A stretch of DNA of 64,000 bases from Phlebotomus papatasi (lineage: Eukaryota; Arthropoda; Insecta; Diptera; Psychodidae). Location: the NCBI RefSeq assembly GCF_024763615.1, contig NC_077223.1, forward strand, positions 103,974,627 to 104,038,626, in the 5' to 3' direction. The position numbers and the translations under genes were made by a program. The notes under the pieces were generated by a model. It worked only from the letters and a program-made list of their open reading frames with translations, had not been told where the DNA came from and searched no databases. Each line of letters opens with the position of its first letter. Within the stretch, counting starts at the first letter, position 1. Positions 12,122 through 21,086 of the stretch are shown piece by piece.

Positions 12122-12284
12122 CTGAATAGTTGGTGAGAAGTGTTGTTGGTACACATGACGGCATTCGTGGTGCCCAGAGTCCGTTGGAACACAAAACACG
12201 AGACTCCCCCAGAAGTTTGTACATGCCCAAGTCCTTGCAGCGTGCCTGGAGTGAGTGTCCATGGGGCAGATCCCAGCCAACGGT
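12122..12284 (-). CDS. Ig/CCP gene, CCP (sushi) exon
   Basis: After an acceptor CCTGGTAG the frame reads TVGWDLPHGHSLQARCKDLG, MYKLLGESRVLC, SNGLWAPRMPSC and VPTTLLTNYS, ending at the donor CAG|GTAGGG. The pattern Gly-x5-6-Cys, Tyr-x-Leu-x-Gly, Cys-x-Asn-Gly-x-Trp, Pro-x-Cys is the signature of the second half of a complement control module; the first Cys must come from an earlier exon. The exon is 163 bp, starting in phase 0 and ending with one base. A TAG lies in frame immediately 5' of the chosen acceptor, so the exon cannot extend upstream. The single leftover G joins AT of the Ig exon to make Asp. Two other frames are open over parts of this stretch but show no domain. Confidence 0.85.
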
Positions 12285-13010
12285 CTACCAGGAGGGTATA
12301 TACAGTGATTAACATAATGGTTGGCAAGAGCGGAAAAGACATATTGTGTGGTGTTAAAAGAAAAACACCCGCCCAAAATTAATAACAATTATCCCATCTC
12401 TCAAGACAAACTCAAACTCTCAGAACCAGCATAAAAAAAAATCTCACTTGAAGGAGAAATTTATCAGGCATTTAGTAAATGTTTGCGTGTCTGAGCATGA
12501 ATTCATTTAGACGATATTTTTCATGCTGAAATAAAGGAGTATGAACAATTGATAATGTTTGGATAAATTTCACCACGTTGAGGAATAGTGTTGAAAAAAA
12601 AAATCATAATAAATACATGAAAAAACAAAAAATATAACATACATGCCATAATAAATTACCCACTAAGCTAAATTATTCATACAACATAAAAATTGATTCT
12701 CCAGTTGGATACAAAAATTTTCTCCATATCTGAGCAGAGAAAAAAAAAGAGAACTTCTACATAGTTTGAGGGTAGTAAAATATTTTATATTCTAATGAAA
12801 TTAGAGCTATTCACGACTTTTAGTTCTCTGTGCAAAGCAATAATCATTTGTCTTCGTAATTGCTGCATAGTATTTTTTTTTCTTGTCTGCTGGCCGTAGT
12901 TTTGTTTCAATCATCAAACCACTAGCTGGACAAAAAAAAAGTGCTTTGTGAATAAAAATCCACTGTGAGTTGTTTAATGTGAATAAGGGGGTTAATATCA
13001 TGAAATTAAA
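12285..13010. other. Upstream flank of nested signal-peptide exon
   Basis: AT-rich; TATTTTATATTC near 12780 and other TATA-like runs exist but no promoter can be assigned. The first 100 bp contain the weak polypyrimidine region before the CCP exon. Confidence 0.4.
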
Positions 13011-13122
13011 ATGAAGCAGAATCTTCATCAAATAATTCGACCACTAGTCCTCCTCCTAATCTTCACATCATTCTGTGGCATGATGGCAACAACCACCCGA
13101 AAGTCCAGAGTATCGAGAAGAT
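13011..13122 (+). CDS. Candidate nested gene, signal-peptide exon
   Basis: An ATG at 13011 opens MKQNLHQIIRPLVLLLIFTS, then FCGMMATTTRKSRVSRR. This is a textbook signal peptide: basic and polar n-region, hydrophobic core LVLLLIF, and small residues before a likely cut after Ala26. The segment after it ends in a dibasic RR. A GT at 13123 (AGAT|GTAATA) leaves one base and would join the exon at 17247 in phase, giving Leu-Glu-Ala-Cys-Cys; this donor is weak. The alternative CAG|GTTTTA at 13134 puts the next exon in a frame that soon stops. A three-codon upstream ORF (ATG AAA TTA AAA TGA) lies 5' and overlaps the start region. The gene would sit inside the Ig/CCP intron on the opposite strand. 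I do not recognise the family. Confidence 0.5.
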
Positions 13123-13590
13123 GTAATAAATTCAGGTTTTAGGACCATCACAGAATTAATCAAGGGGTTTGTCAGATAATCACAAAATTCTCTATATGGG
13201 TTTTTACTATATACAGATTATTATTGTTGTGCGATGTAATTCCAATAATTGAACGTTTTTCTGGAGTATCTTGTATAAATAACTAAAGCAATTCATTTGC
13301 AGAATAGTTTTTGCAACTATGGTATTTTGCAATAATACTTCAAAACACTGACGGTTTTCTTCAGTAAATAAAAAATATATAAATGAACAAATAATAGAGA
13401 AATATGAGATACTAAATAAATCAATCAATGGAGCTATGCAATGCAATATTCAATTTTTAATAGATTAAAGAAACTATAGGTAATAAATATAAAAGTTCAG
13501 ATTTTAAATTAACTTACCAACTATCGGTTGACAGAATTAGACATAATTCAAAATTGTCTTATTTTAATAAAAAAAAAATAAAATAAAATA

Positions 13591-13992
13591 GGGTAAGTGT
13601 ACCAAATTCCGTCCACCTTTTTGTACCTCGAATTTCCATGAATTTTTAGTTTTACATACTCTACAGATGAAACAATGCAAAAGAATAACAAAAAAATAGC
13701 TTCGACTAACAAGATGAGGTGAAAAAGACATTGGAAGAATTTCCGGAGGGCAAGGAACTATGAGAATGAATGTGGCCGAAATAGGGCACATTCATTCAGC
13801 TATGTCTACATTTTTATTCATTTTAAAATATATTAAAAATGATTTTAGAGTAAATAAAGATGATAAAGTGTCTACAAGGTTCCAAGCAACACTATTTAAA
13901 AAGAATTAACAAAAAATCAATTTGTATTAAAAATATCACATATCAAACTTGAAATTTTGGTGCTAGCATGCACTATGCCGAAATTTGGCACA
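13591..13992. mobile_element. Element J copy 1 (pogo-like), right end lost
   Basis: Starts TA-GGGTAAGTGTACCAAATTCC and ends at CCGAAATTTGGCACA, where repeat H copy 2 joins. The interior matches element J copy 2 (53417 onward): AGATGAGGTGAAAAAGACAT, GGAGGGCAAGGAACTATGAG, frame-broken. Confidence 0.7.
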
Positions 13993-14130
13993 TTGAATTG
14001 AATTGAATTTTATTATCATCTCTGTTTTTCCCACCCCCCATGCGGCCATCGCCGTCTTAGTGTCGATTCCAACCTCCGGGATGAAAACGATGGAAAATCC
14101 CTTCATTTTGGTTGTATATTTCGGGACCGT
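13990..14130 (-). repeat. SINE-like repeat H, copy 2
   Basis: Contains CGCCGTCTTAGTGTCGATTC, CAACCTCCGGGATGAAAACG and TTGAATTGAATTGAATTTTA at the tail side. It abuts and replaces the right end of element J copy 1. The 70-codon ORF here is repeat-derived. Confidence 0.6.
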
Positions 14131-14324
14131 ACATATGCACGTAGGTCACTTATATGGGAAGATGGGTATGCTCACAGAGAGAGGTTTGAAAAACCTAGCC
14201 AATAACCAACCCTAGATGCTAAAATTTAAGGAGTAAGAATTTCCCTAAACCCTTAGCTTTGTGCGAATGCACAAATTAGATAATGAAAACGTTATTTGCG
14301 CGTTATTAAAAGCTTATGTCCTAG

Positions 14325-14445
14325 ACACACTTACGACTTAAGCCGAGAGATGCCTTAAAGTTAGTCAAAATAATGATTAGACTAAATTCCCATCAGTTTC
14401 CGACTAATTAAGCCGTTTCTCTGCTTAAGCCGAGGGACGGATTGA
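14325..14445. repeat. Dispersed repeat DD, copy 2
   Basis: Contains CTTAAGCCGAGAGATGCCTT and AAGCCGTTTCTCTGCTTAAG with AAATTCCCATCAGTTTCC between; diverged relative of 4195-4320. Confidence 0.55.
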
Positions 14446-14803
14446 TCAGAAACTTATGGAAGTATAATCTGATCATTATATTGAATATCGTTGGTTTGAT
14501 CAGCAACTGTGCTAACTGCATTTCATGCTCTCAATTCTTCCGGTGTTCGGCAGAAGGGTATTCCTCTTTTCAAATTAAAAGAATTTGTTTTTTCTCCAAA
14601 GCTTTCAACCCTTGGTATGGGTCTTCTTCAATGGGTCAATTTAGAAACTTTTAAATATTTGAAAAACGTCTAACGTCTGACTAACTTTATGCATCTTTAT
14701 GCATAAAGTTGACAATTGACAAAATTGCTTGTAGTGTGTAGACAAGAAGTAAAATTCCAATTGATCGAATTTCACTCAATTGAAAATGTCTTCCAGAGTC
14801 ATT

Positions 14804-15059
14804 ATGGCGCTGGCACACCTTTTCAATTTTCTGAAATCCTATTGATTGAAATTTTACCTTTTACTCTTTCAAACTGAAATCAGATACAGCTGTCTCTTTC
14901 TGTCAAATGAAAATTGAAATTTCAATTTCATTTTGAATTTCAATTTGGAATTTCACTTGAAAGAAAGAGACAGCTGTATCTGATTTCAGTTTGAAAGAGT
15001 AAAAGGTAAAATTTCAATCGATTGAATTTTACTCAATTGAAAAGGTGTGCCAGCGCCAT
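14804..15059. mobile_element. Family-A-related MITE, copy 5, near-perfect palindrome
   Basis: Ends TGGCGCTGGCACACCTTTTC and GAAAAGGTGTGCCAGCGCCA are exact complements, and the arms (CTTTTACTCTTTCAAACTG and CAGTTTGAAAGAGTAAAAG, then GATACAGCTGTCTCTTTC) stay nearly perfect to the centre. Just 5' (about 14750-14802) is the right half of another copy ending GAAAATGTCTTCCAGAGTCA. Confidence 0.88.
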
Positions 15060-15115
15060 TAGATTTGATATTTTGCGCATTGCATTTATATTTTCAATTT
15101 TATAAAACTAAAATA

Positions 15116-16206
15116 ATGGCTCCGGCACATCTTTTAAATCAGAAAAATTCAATGTAATCGAAATTCACAAACTTTTTCTTTTTAAAACGATTTGCATATG
15201 TCTATCTCACTCTTTCGGACTCTTCTTCTTCTTTTGAACATCACAGCAAATTTAATTTAATGCAATCGAATTTTGAGTACGAAAGAAGGAGATAGACAAA
15301 GGGTGGAATCACCATTTCTCGCCAGTGCCCCACTAAATGAGCCGTAAAGTTCTTTGTATTTTTACTGCTGTTACGTATTTGCAGCATTTTTTAGAGCAAT
15401 ATTTTAAGCAAGTGCATCGAATCTAATATTTCTTATCCAATATGCTAAGTGTCATCAAATTTTCATCAAGCAAAAAATACCTTTTTGGATCAATAATTTG
15501 TCCATTGAATATTTAATTACACTTGTGGAATAGATAAAATTAGTATTTAGTTAAGTACTATTTCATTTTATATTACTTTTATATAAAAATTAGGCATGGC
15601 GAAAAGTGGTAATATTTTGGAATGATTTTACCACCTGTCGCCATCTCTTTTCAATAGGCGACGCTAACTTCACTTCATAGATTCTCTGTTGTCAAATCTA
15701 CTTTGTTTACTTTCTGCAATAGACCTATTATTTAATTTTTCAAATAAAAGTGAAGAAAAAGCGTTTAAAGTGAGTAAAAATAAGGTGATCATGAGGAAAA
15801 AGAAATGCTGAATGTATTCTTTTTATAACATTGCCTAAAATAATCAAGTTTGGACCTTTTCAAGTGGGTGGCGAGAAGTGGTTACAAAACTGGCGAAAAG
15901 TGGTGAAAAATGGCGACGAAGTGGTTATTTTTGCATTGTTAATAAAAATTAGGTTTTTAAGTAGTTCAGCGTTAAATTCTCAGACTATTGTTTTCACGAA
16001 TCAAAAGCCAATACATCTAAGTAACTTTGTGTCAAATTTGAGTTATCTTGTAATAAAAGTTCAAAAGTTATAATAAAATTAATTCTTCTTTATCCTAAAT
16101 ATGGCGATAAGTGGTTACTCCACCCTATACAAACTATTTGAGAAAGAAAAGGATGTTGATTTTGATTTCATGAAATTTTCCCGATCTAAAAGGTGTGACG
16201 GAGACT
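15116..16206. mobile_element. Family-A MITE, copy 6, split by insertion of element E
   Basis: Left half TGGCTCCGGCACATCTTTTA to GAAGGAGATAGACA (about 15298); right half TACAAACTATTTGAGAAAG (from about 16128) to CTAAAAGGTGTGACGGAGAC. Between them lies element E. Removing E restores the family sequence GATAGACATAT-CAAA. Confidence 0.8.
15301..16125. mobile_element. Element E (TA-GGG...CCC-TA type) nested in family-A copy 6
   Basis: Ends GGGTGGAATCACCATTTCTC and GATAAGTGGTTACTCCACCC form a TIR of about 25 bp. The host MITE sequence shows a TA target, with the left copy mutated to AA. The interior repeats GGCGA-AAGTGGT motifs near the right end (about 15860-15930). An 80-codon plus-strand ORF there follows these repeats and is not considered a gene. 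E resembles element F (40375-42552). Confidence 0.75.
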
Positions 16207-17246
16207 TAAAGACCTAATTTGTTTTGCAGATTCCTTTGCGCTTTTCACGCTGAAAATGCTGCTTTATAAAAATGTAAAGAAGCTTTGCTAACCACCTCAC
16301 ACCAAAGATAACTTAAAGTTTAATATCTTATTCAGCTTATTCATATCCAATTTATTCAAACTTTTGGCATAAAAAGCGAAAATGTCGGATTGTTCTTTTA
16401 CAGCCATAAAATCTTAGTTAATGAGGTAAAACCTTTGAACTAATTACTTCACAATTATTTATGTAAAGAATTTTAAAATGTGATAATTCATCATTAGTAT
16501 TAAAAATAATTTGATTAAACTATTTTATTGCTCTTCGAAACTATTTAGTAATTATCTAGAATGACTTGCAAGATTTAAAATTTGTTTAGACTTTAAGTAA
16601 AGTGGCTTTTTTGAAAGTTGAACGAACCCATCTTTCCCTTATTCAATTTTTATGTTTGTGCTTGGATTTTATAATTTAATGGTGTGTTTGCAGTTTGGCT
16701 TTAACTGAACAAATTGCGATAAGTTATCCGCAACGTGTTACCAAAATCACGAGACCTTCCCCCCCTCCCAAGCAGTTTTTGGTCCGACAAACCAAATAAG
16801 GAAACCTTTTTCATGGATCATAAAACAAAAATAGAAAAATACATCGTGCGATAACATTTATGCTCATGCTATGTGTCTATATTTCTGCAAATTCGATTTG
16901 GATGTGACCAGACAATTTTCTTTGACCAAGCCCTTACATAAGAGCCAATTTGTGAAGAAATGACAAGCCCCTTCTCCTATATTTTTTAGCAATAAGCAGT
17001 AAAATTCATTGGAGCAAATTGAAATGTGAAAAGGATGGAAATACTTTTGGAAATGCTTTCCATCTGAAAATTGCGATGAAACGGAGTGTAAAATACCATT
17101 GACTGTTTTGTGGGTGGATGATACAGCTTTTGGAGTATTTTGAGGAAATCATTTTCATTTAATTTCCCTTACACATAAATCTCCAAAATATTTTCCCGCG
17201 TTTTTCTTAAAGCACTCCCTCAAACCCCTTTTTTTCCATCACGCAG
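16207..17246. other. Non-repeat stretch before exon 17247
   Basis: No transposon ends recognised. AT-rich to about 16700, then mixed composition leading to the pyrimidine-rich acceptor. No additional exon can be supported. Confidence 0.45.
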
Positions 17247-17602
17247 TAGAGGCTTGTTGCTACTACGTCACCCATGGATACTACCCCGACTACATCACCT
17301 ACTACACCCCAGAGGAATTAAATGAGTACAAATTGTGGAGTGAGACTGACAAGGATATTTTACAAGTGTGCAATCTCAGTGAAAATGGGGAAGATATTCA
17401 AATATCTCGTCCCCCTGGGCATGATGGTGAGAATTCACTGGCAAATGATACCACGATCCATGCACAAGCACAACCATCTCACGAAATTGATGAAAAGTCG
17501 CAAGTTTATGTGAAAAATAGCATCCCAAATCACGTCACACTTCAGCCAAATATTGTGCCGGAAGAATCCTCAAAGTATTGGAGACATTCAATGAATCCCT
17601 AA
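17247..17602 (+). CDS. Candidate nested gene, Cys-Cys/Tyr-rich exon, unknown secreted protein
   Basis: A pyrimidine-rich acceptor (CCCTTTTTTTCCATCACGCAG) precedes an open frame of 118 codons ending at TAA 17600-17602. It starts EACCYYVTHGYYPDYITYY, then TPEELNEYKLWSETDKDILQ, VCNLSENGEDIQISRPPG, and a polar tail. Codon choice (TAC, ATC, ACC, CAC) is clearly coding-like compared with the flanking intron. NLS and NDT are possible N-glycosylation sites, consistent with secretion. Cys are few: an adjacent pair and one about 38 residues later. A strong internal donor, GATG|GTGAGA at 17427, suggests an isoform ending at 17426 in phase 1. A second open stretch follows at about 17690-17875 (see separate entry). 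Function unknown. It could also be the last exon of a different plus-strand gene. Confidence 0.52.
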
Positions 17603-17752
17603 GATTCTTTCTATTTATATATTTAATCGATTTTTTCTCTGTTTCTTTTTTTTCATGCTCGTCTGTCGTGCTATCCATCCCAAAAAAAACATCCCTTTTG
17701 CCAAAACAACTTCATATATCCCTCCCCGCAAATTGGGTATTGGACCTCAAAG

Positions 17753-17875
17753 AATGGAAAATCCTGAAAGTTGCAAATTGGTCAAACAAGTCACAGTCTC
17801 AATAAATTTCTACGTAAGCGTAAATCCTCACACAGGAAGTATCGAAATTATGCATGTGAAAAGTGACACAAAAAG
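17753..17875 (+). CDS. Possible further exon of nested gene
   Basis: The frame reads MENPESCKLVKQVTVSINFY, then VSVNPHTGSIEIMHVKSDTK, with alternating beta-strand-like hydrophobics and good codon use, up to the donor AAAAAG|GTAAAC at 17876. An acceptor CTCAAAG at 17752 would join AAA|GTATTG (exon end 17573) in frame. Both junctions carry the same eight bases CCTCAAAG, so the precise join cannot be placed. An alternative donor TAC|GTAAGC at 17812 would join in phase 0 to an acceptor TTTTTACAG at about 18284, followed by an open frame TILTTVPFHDNISGEPFGKF. AATAAA at 17801-17806 could instead be the polyadenylation signal of the 17602-terminated form. The models conflict; only RNA data can decide. 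Confidence 0.25.
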
Positions 17876-18501
17876 GTAAACTCTCTTTACAATCTCCGAC
17901 AAAACATTAATGGAAAATGGAGGGAGAGGAAAAGCGAAAATAAAAGGGAAAGTGCCAAAAGCATCGAGTGGAAGAGGATCAAGCAGCAAAAAAACGAGTA
18001 TACTGAACACGCTGAGCATTAAATATTCAAATTTACATAAGAAAATCAGGAAAATTGACATAATTTGTGGCATAACTTAAATATGTATGAAAAAGGAATA
18101 TAATGGAGTGGAAATTGTAATTGAATGTTATATATGGCTGAGTAATAAATCATTTTCCTGACGACACAGAACCTTCTCAAGTCTAAACCACCAAAGTATG
18201 ATGATGAGGTTTGGAGTACAACCAGGGGAGATCGTGATCCAAAGTCCCCGATGTAAAAATATATTACTTTGCTATTTTTACAGACCATTTTGACAACAGT
18301 TCCATTCCATGACAACATTTCAGGAGAACCATTTGGAAAATTCATGTGCTTTCCATGTATTTTTGTCGATAAAATTGTATATCAGGCTTTTTTAACATTT
18401 TATAATCACGAAATTTTCAGCAAGTACATAACTCAAGTTAATTATTCTACAGGCGGTCCCCGGATTATGCAAATACACTTATGCATCTTCGCCTATCATT
18501 A

Positions 18502-18765
18502 TGGTTCCGGCACACCTTTTAGATCAGGAAAATTTCATGAAGTCGAAATTAGAATCAATTTCTTTCTCATATACTTTGCATATGTCTATCTCATTCTCTC
18601 GTACTCTTCTTCTTCTTTTAAACATCACTCCAAATTCAATTTAGCTCAATCGAATTTGGTATGCGAAAGAATGAGATAGTCATATGCAAAACATGTGAGA
18701 AAGAAAGGGATTCGAATTTCGACTTCATGAAATTTTCCTGATCTAAAAGGTGTTCTGGAGTCATT
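18502..18765. mobile_element. Family-A MITE, copy 7 (best-preserved)
   Basis: Ends TGGTTCCGGCACACCTTTTA and CTAAAAGGTGTTCTGGAGTCA. Arms pair along GATCAGGAAAATTTCATGAA, GTCGAAATT and TTTCTTTCTC. The loop carries CTCTTCTTCTTCTTTTAAAC. Open frames across it on both strands are palindrome artefacts. Confidence 0.85.
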
Positions 18766-18807
18766 ATGAACAAAAGAAATCTCCTGAAAATATGCAAAAT
18801 TTCTGTA

Positions 18808-19028
18808 GGGGAAACTGGGGCACCACCAAACACGCGGTAGCACCAAACACTAATTTTTATATCTAAACTATTTAGACTATCTCGACCATTTCTTCAGTGG
18901 ACAAGCATCCCTATAATACCTAAAAAATTCTATAAGTCTTGTCCTCTGAAGTCGAATAACCCGAATAGCCGATTAAAAAATTGCAGTGTTTGGTGGTACT
19001 CCGTGTTTAGTGATGCCCCAGTTTCCCC
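18808..19028. mobile_element. Family-M MITE (GGGGAAACTGGGGCA), copy 1
   Basis: 221 bp between TA dinucleotides; GGGGAAACTGGGGCACCACC pairs with the complement of GATGCCCCAGTTTCCCC, and the pairing continues through CAAACACG / CGTGTTT. No ORF. Confidence 0.8.
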
Positions 19029-19295
19029 TATGTATAAAGCCGTATCGCGCGCTTTTTCTAGGTCCCGAAAATATGCATAATCCCGGAACCTCCTGCAGTA
19101 TGGAATCGGTGGCAGAAAATATATTCTCGCCTGAAGTATAGGGTTAAAGTGAAATATATAGCTCTTCAGTGTTTTTGATATACATGGAAAGAGTTCAAGA
19201 AATTATGAAAGATTGGAGTAGATAAAATGCACCACAAAATTGCTTTGTTAAGCCTCTGGCATACCTTTTAGCTTGATATAATTTCGACAACTCAG

Positions 19296-19470
19296 AATAG
19301 ATAGATAGATAGATAAATATTTTATTTATCGACAAATGCTTTAAAAGCGCAACAACATTACAGGAACAGTGACTTATTTTCCCTCTATTGCGTCCACCGC
19401 CGTCTTAGCGTTGGTGACCAACCTCCAGAGGCAAACGATGGAAATCCTCCTTCACAGGTTGTATAAGCCG
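19296..19470 (-). repeat. SINE-like repeat H, copy 3, with GATA tail
   Basis: Core CGCCGTCTTAGCGTTGGTGA and CCAACCTCCAGAGGCAAACG. The tail side carries ATAGATAGATAGATAGATAA (about 19298-19316), a simple repeat typical of a SINE or LINE 3' end. Confidence 0.55.
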
Positions 19471-19977
19471 TTGCAGAAAACAAAACTGCTTTTAATGCTT
19501 ATACATTCCTTACAAAATTACATTAACAATTTTGAAAAAAAAACAAGTCAGTCAACTGCTACTCCGTCGATTTCCGCGAATCAAAGCATTGCGAGAGTAG
19601 GATAGCTAGCTCAAATGAGCTGTATGCCAAACGAACATGAGCCCAGGTGTCATAAATATTACACACTTTAGAAATTATAACTATGTGAATAATATATATA
19701 AGTCGAATAACTCGAATATTTTCAAAAATCGTGTTAATCGATTTTTGGATACTTCTTTATACCATTTACCTTTCTTGTGAATATGAAAATCCTATTATTC
19801 GTTTTTTATTCTGAGCGTGTGATTTCACAAAATCAAAATTCGTGTCCCTTCTCAGAAGATTTTATAAAAAAATCCAAAAAGAAAAATTCAAAATCAACTG
19901 AAAATGTCTTTCAGTGCCATTAAATTTGAAATTTCGTGCATTGTATATTTTCAATTTTCGAAAACTAAAAGCTAATT

Positions 19978-20166
19978 GCTCCGGTACACTTTTGGATCGG
20001 TAAAATTCCATCAAATCAAAATTCGTATCCGTTTCTTTCTCGAAAGATTTGCTTAAGTCTGTCCCACTTTTTCGGTCCCAAAATTGACCTGAAATAAATT
20101 TAATTTGGCGTGATATTTAAAAGAATAAGAAGAGTACGATAGAGTAGGATAGACATATGCAAAGCT
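19978..20166. mobile_element. Family-A MITE, copy 8, truncated on the right
   Basis: The left end GCTCCGGTACACTTTTGGAT and the centre are present. The right arm stops after GATAGACATATGCAAAGC, where unrelated sequence begins. Confidence 0.65.
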
Positions 20167-20792
20167 TTTAACCCATTCCTTACCATGGTATTATACATCA
20201 TACGCAAATTGAGTGATTTTAGATGATTTATTCCAGGGAAATAATTATTCAAATTGCTGTCGGGAATGGATTTTTAGTTACTTTAGTCCTTCAATTACTT
20301 GGAAAAAATAGCCCGACAGAGATGAGAATACATTTTGTTGTTCTTTTCTCGCTTCGCATGAAGTCATGCAAAAATTTTGCTCAAAATGGCGGACGGAAAA
20401 TTCGACATCCGACGAATTTATTAAAATTGGCCTTTATCCTCTTTTCTGATTTGAATTCTGGTTGCCAATGTGTTTTCTTGGATAGTTAATCTATCTAAAT
20501 CAATAGAGTTTGTAATGAATTAATGTACAGAATTTAAATTCAGTAACCGTTAATATTTTAGACCTAAATCGGTGCTCCTGGACAATTTCTTGGATTGACT
20601 AGTGTTTCCACCACGAGGCTAAAAATAGAGTGTCTTCAATTTGTACATTTACATAAAAAATCGTATTTCAATGTAACCCCACTCCACAAAGTAGCCCCAC
20701 CGCTCCTATCAGTGTAGCCCGACAGCTCAAGGTAGTCCCACGTCCTCCTATATAGGAATTCGTATAGGTTTCTTCCTCTAAATCTAATATAT

Positions 20793-21086
20793 AGGGAAAA
20801 GTGGTACAAGTTGGACAATGCTACAATTTGAACAGGGCTTTTTGTCTTGATAAATTTAGTACATCATTTTTATTTGTATAGTGTTAATGCTTTAGTTTTT
20901 TAATTTGGTTCCTTGTGCTTAAAAACAAATTTTGTACTGTATTTATCAAGAAAAAAGCCATGTCCAACTTGTACCGGCGAATTGTCCAACTTGTAACACT
21001 AATTCCAAATTATATCACTTCACCCTAATTAAAAAAAATGATAGTGATCGTTGCTACTCTGTGTTCGTTAGTGCCCAAGTTTCCCC
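20793..21086. mobile_element. Family-M-like MITE, copy 2
   Basis: Starts AGGGAAAAGTGGTACAAGTT and ends TGCCCAAGTTTCCCC before TA. Inner GTACAAGTTGGACAATG is complementary to ATTGTCCAACTTGTA, so the element folds, but the outer TIR is diverged from copy 1. Confidence 0.62.

Noticed and set aside
12032..12388. 118-codon and 74-codon minus-strand frames and two plus-strand frames
   Set aside because: Shadow frames over the CCP exon; the true frame contains a stop just outside the splice sites and carries the sushi motif.
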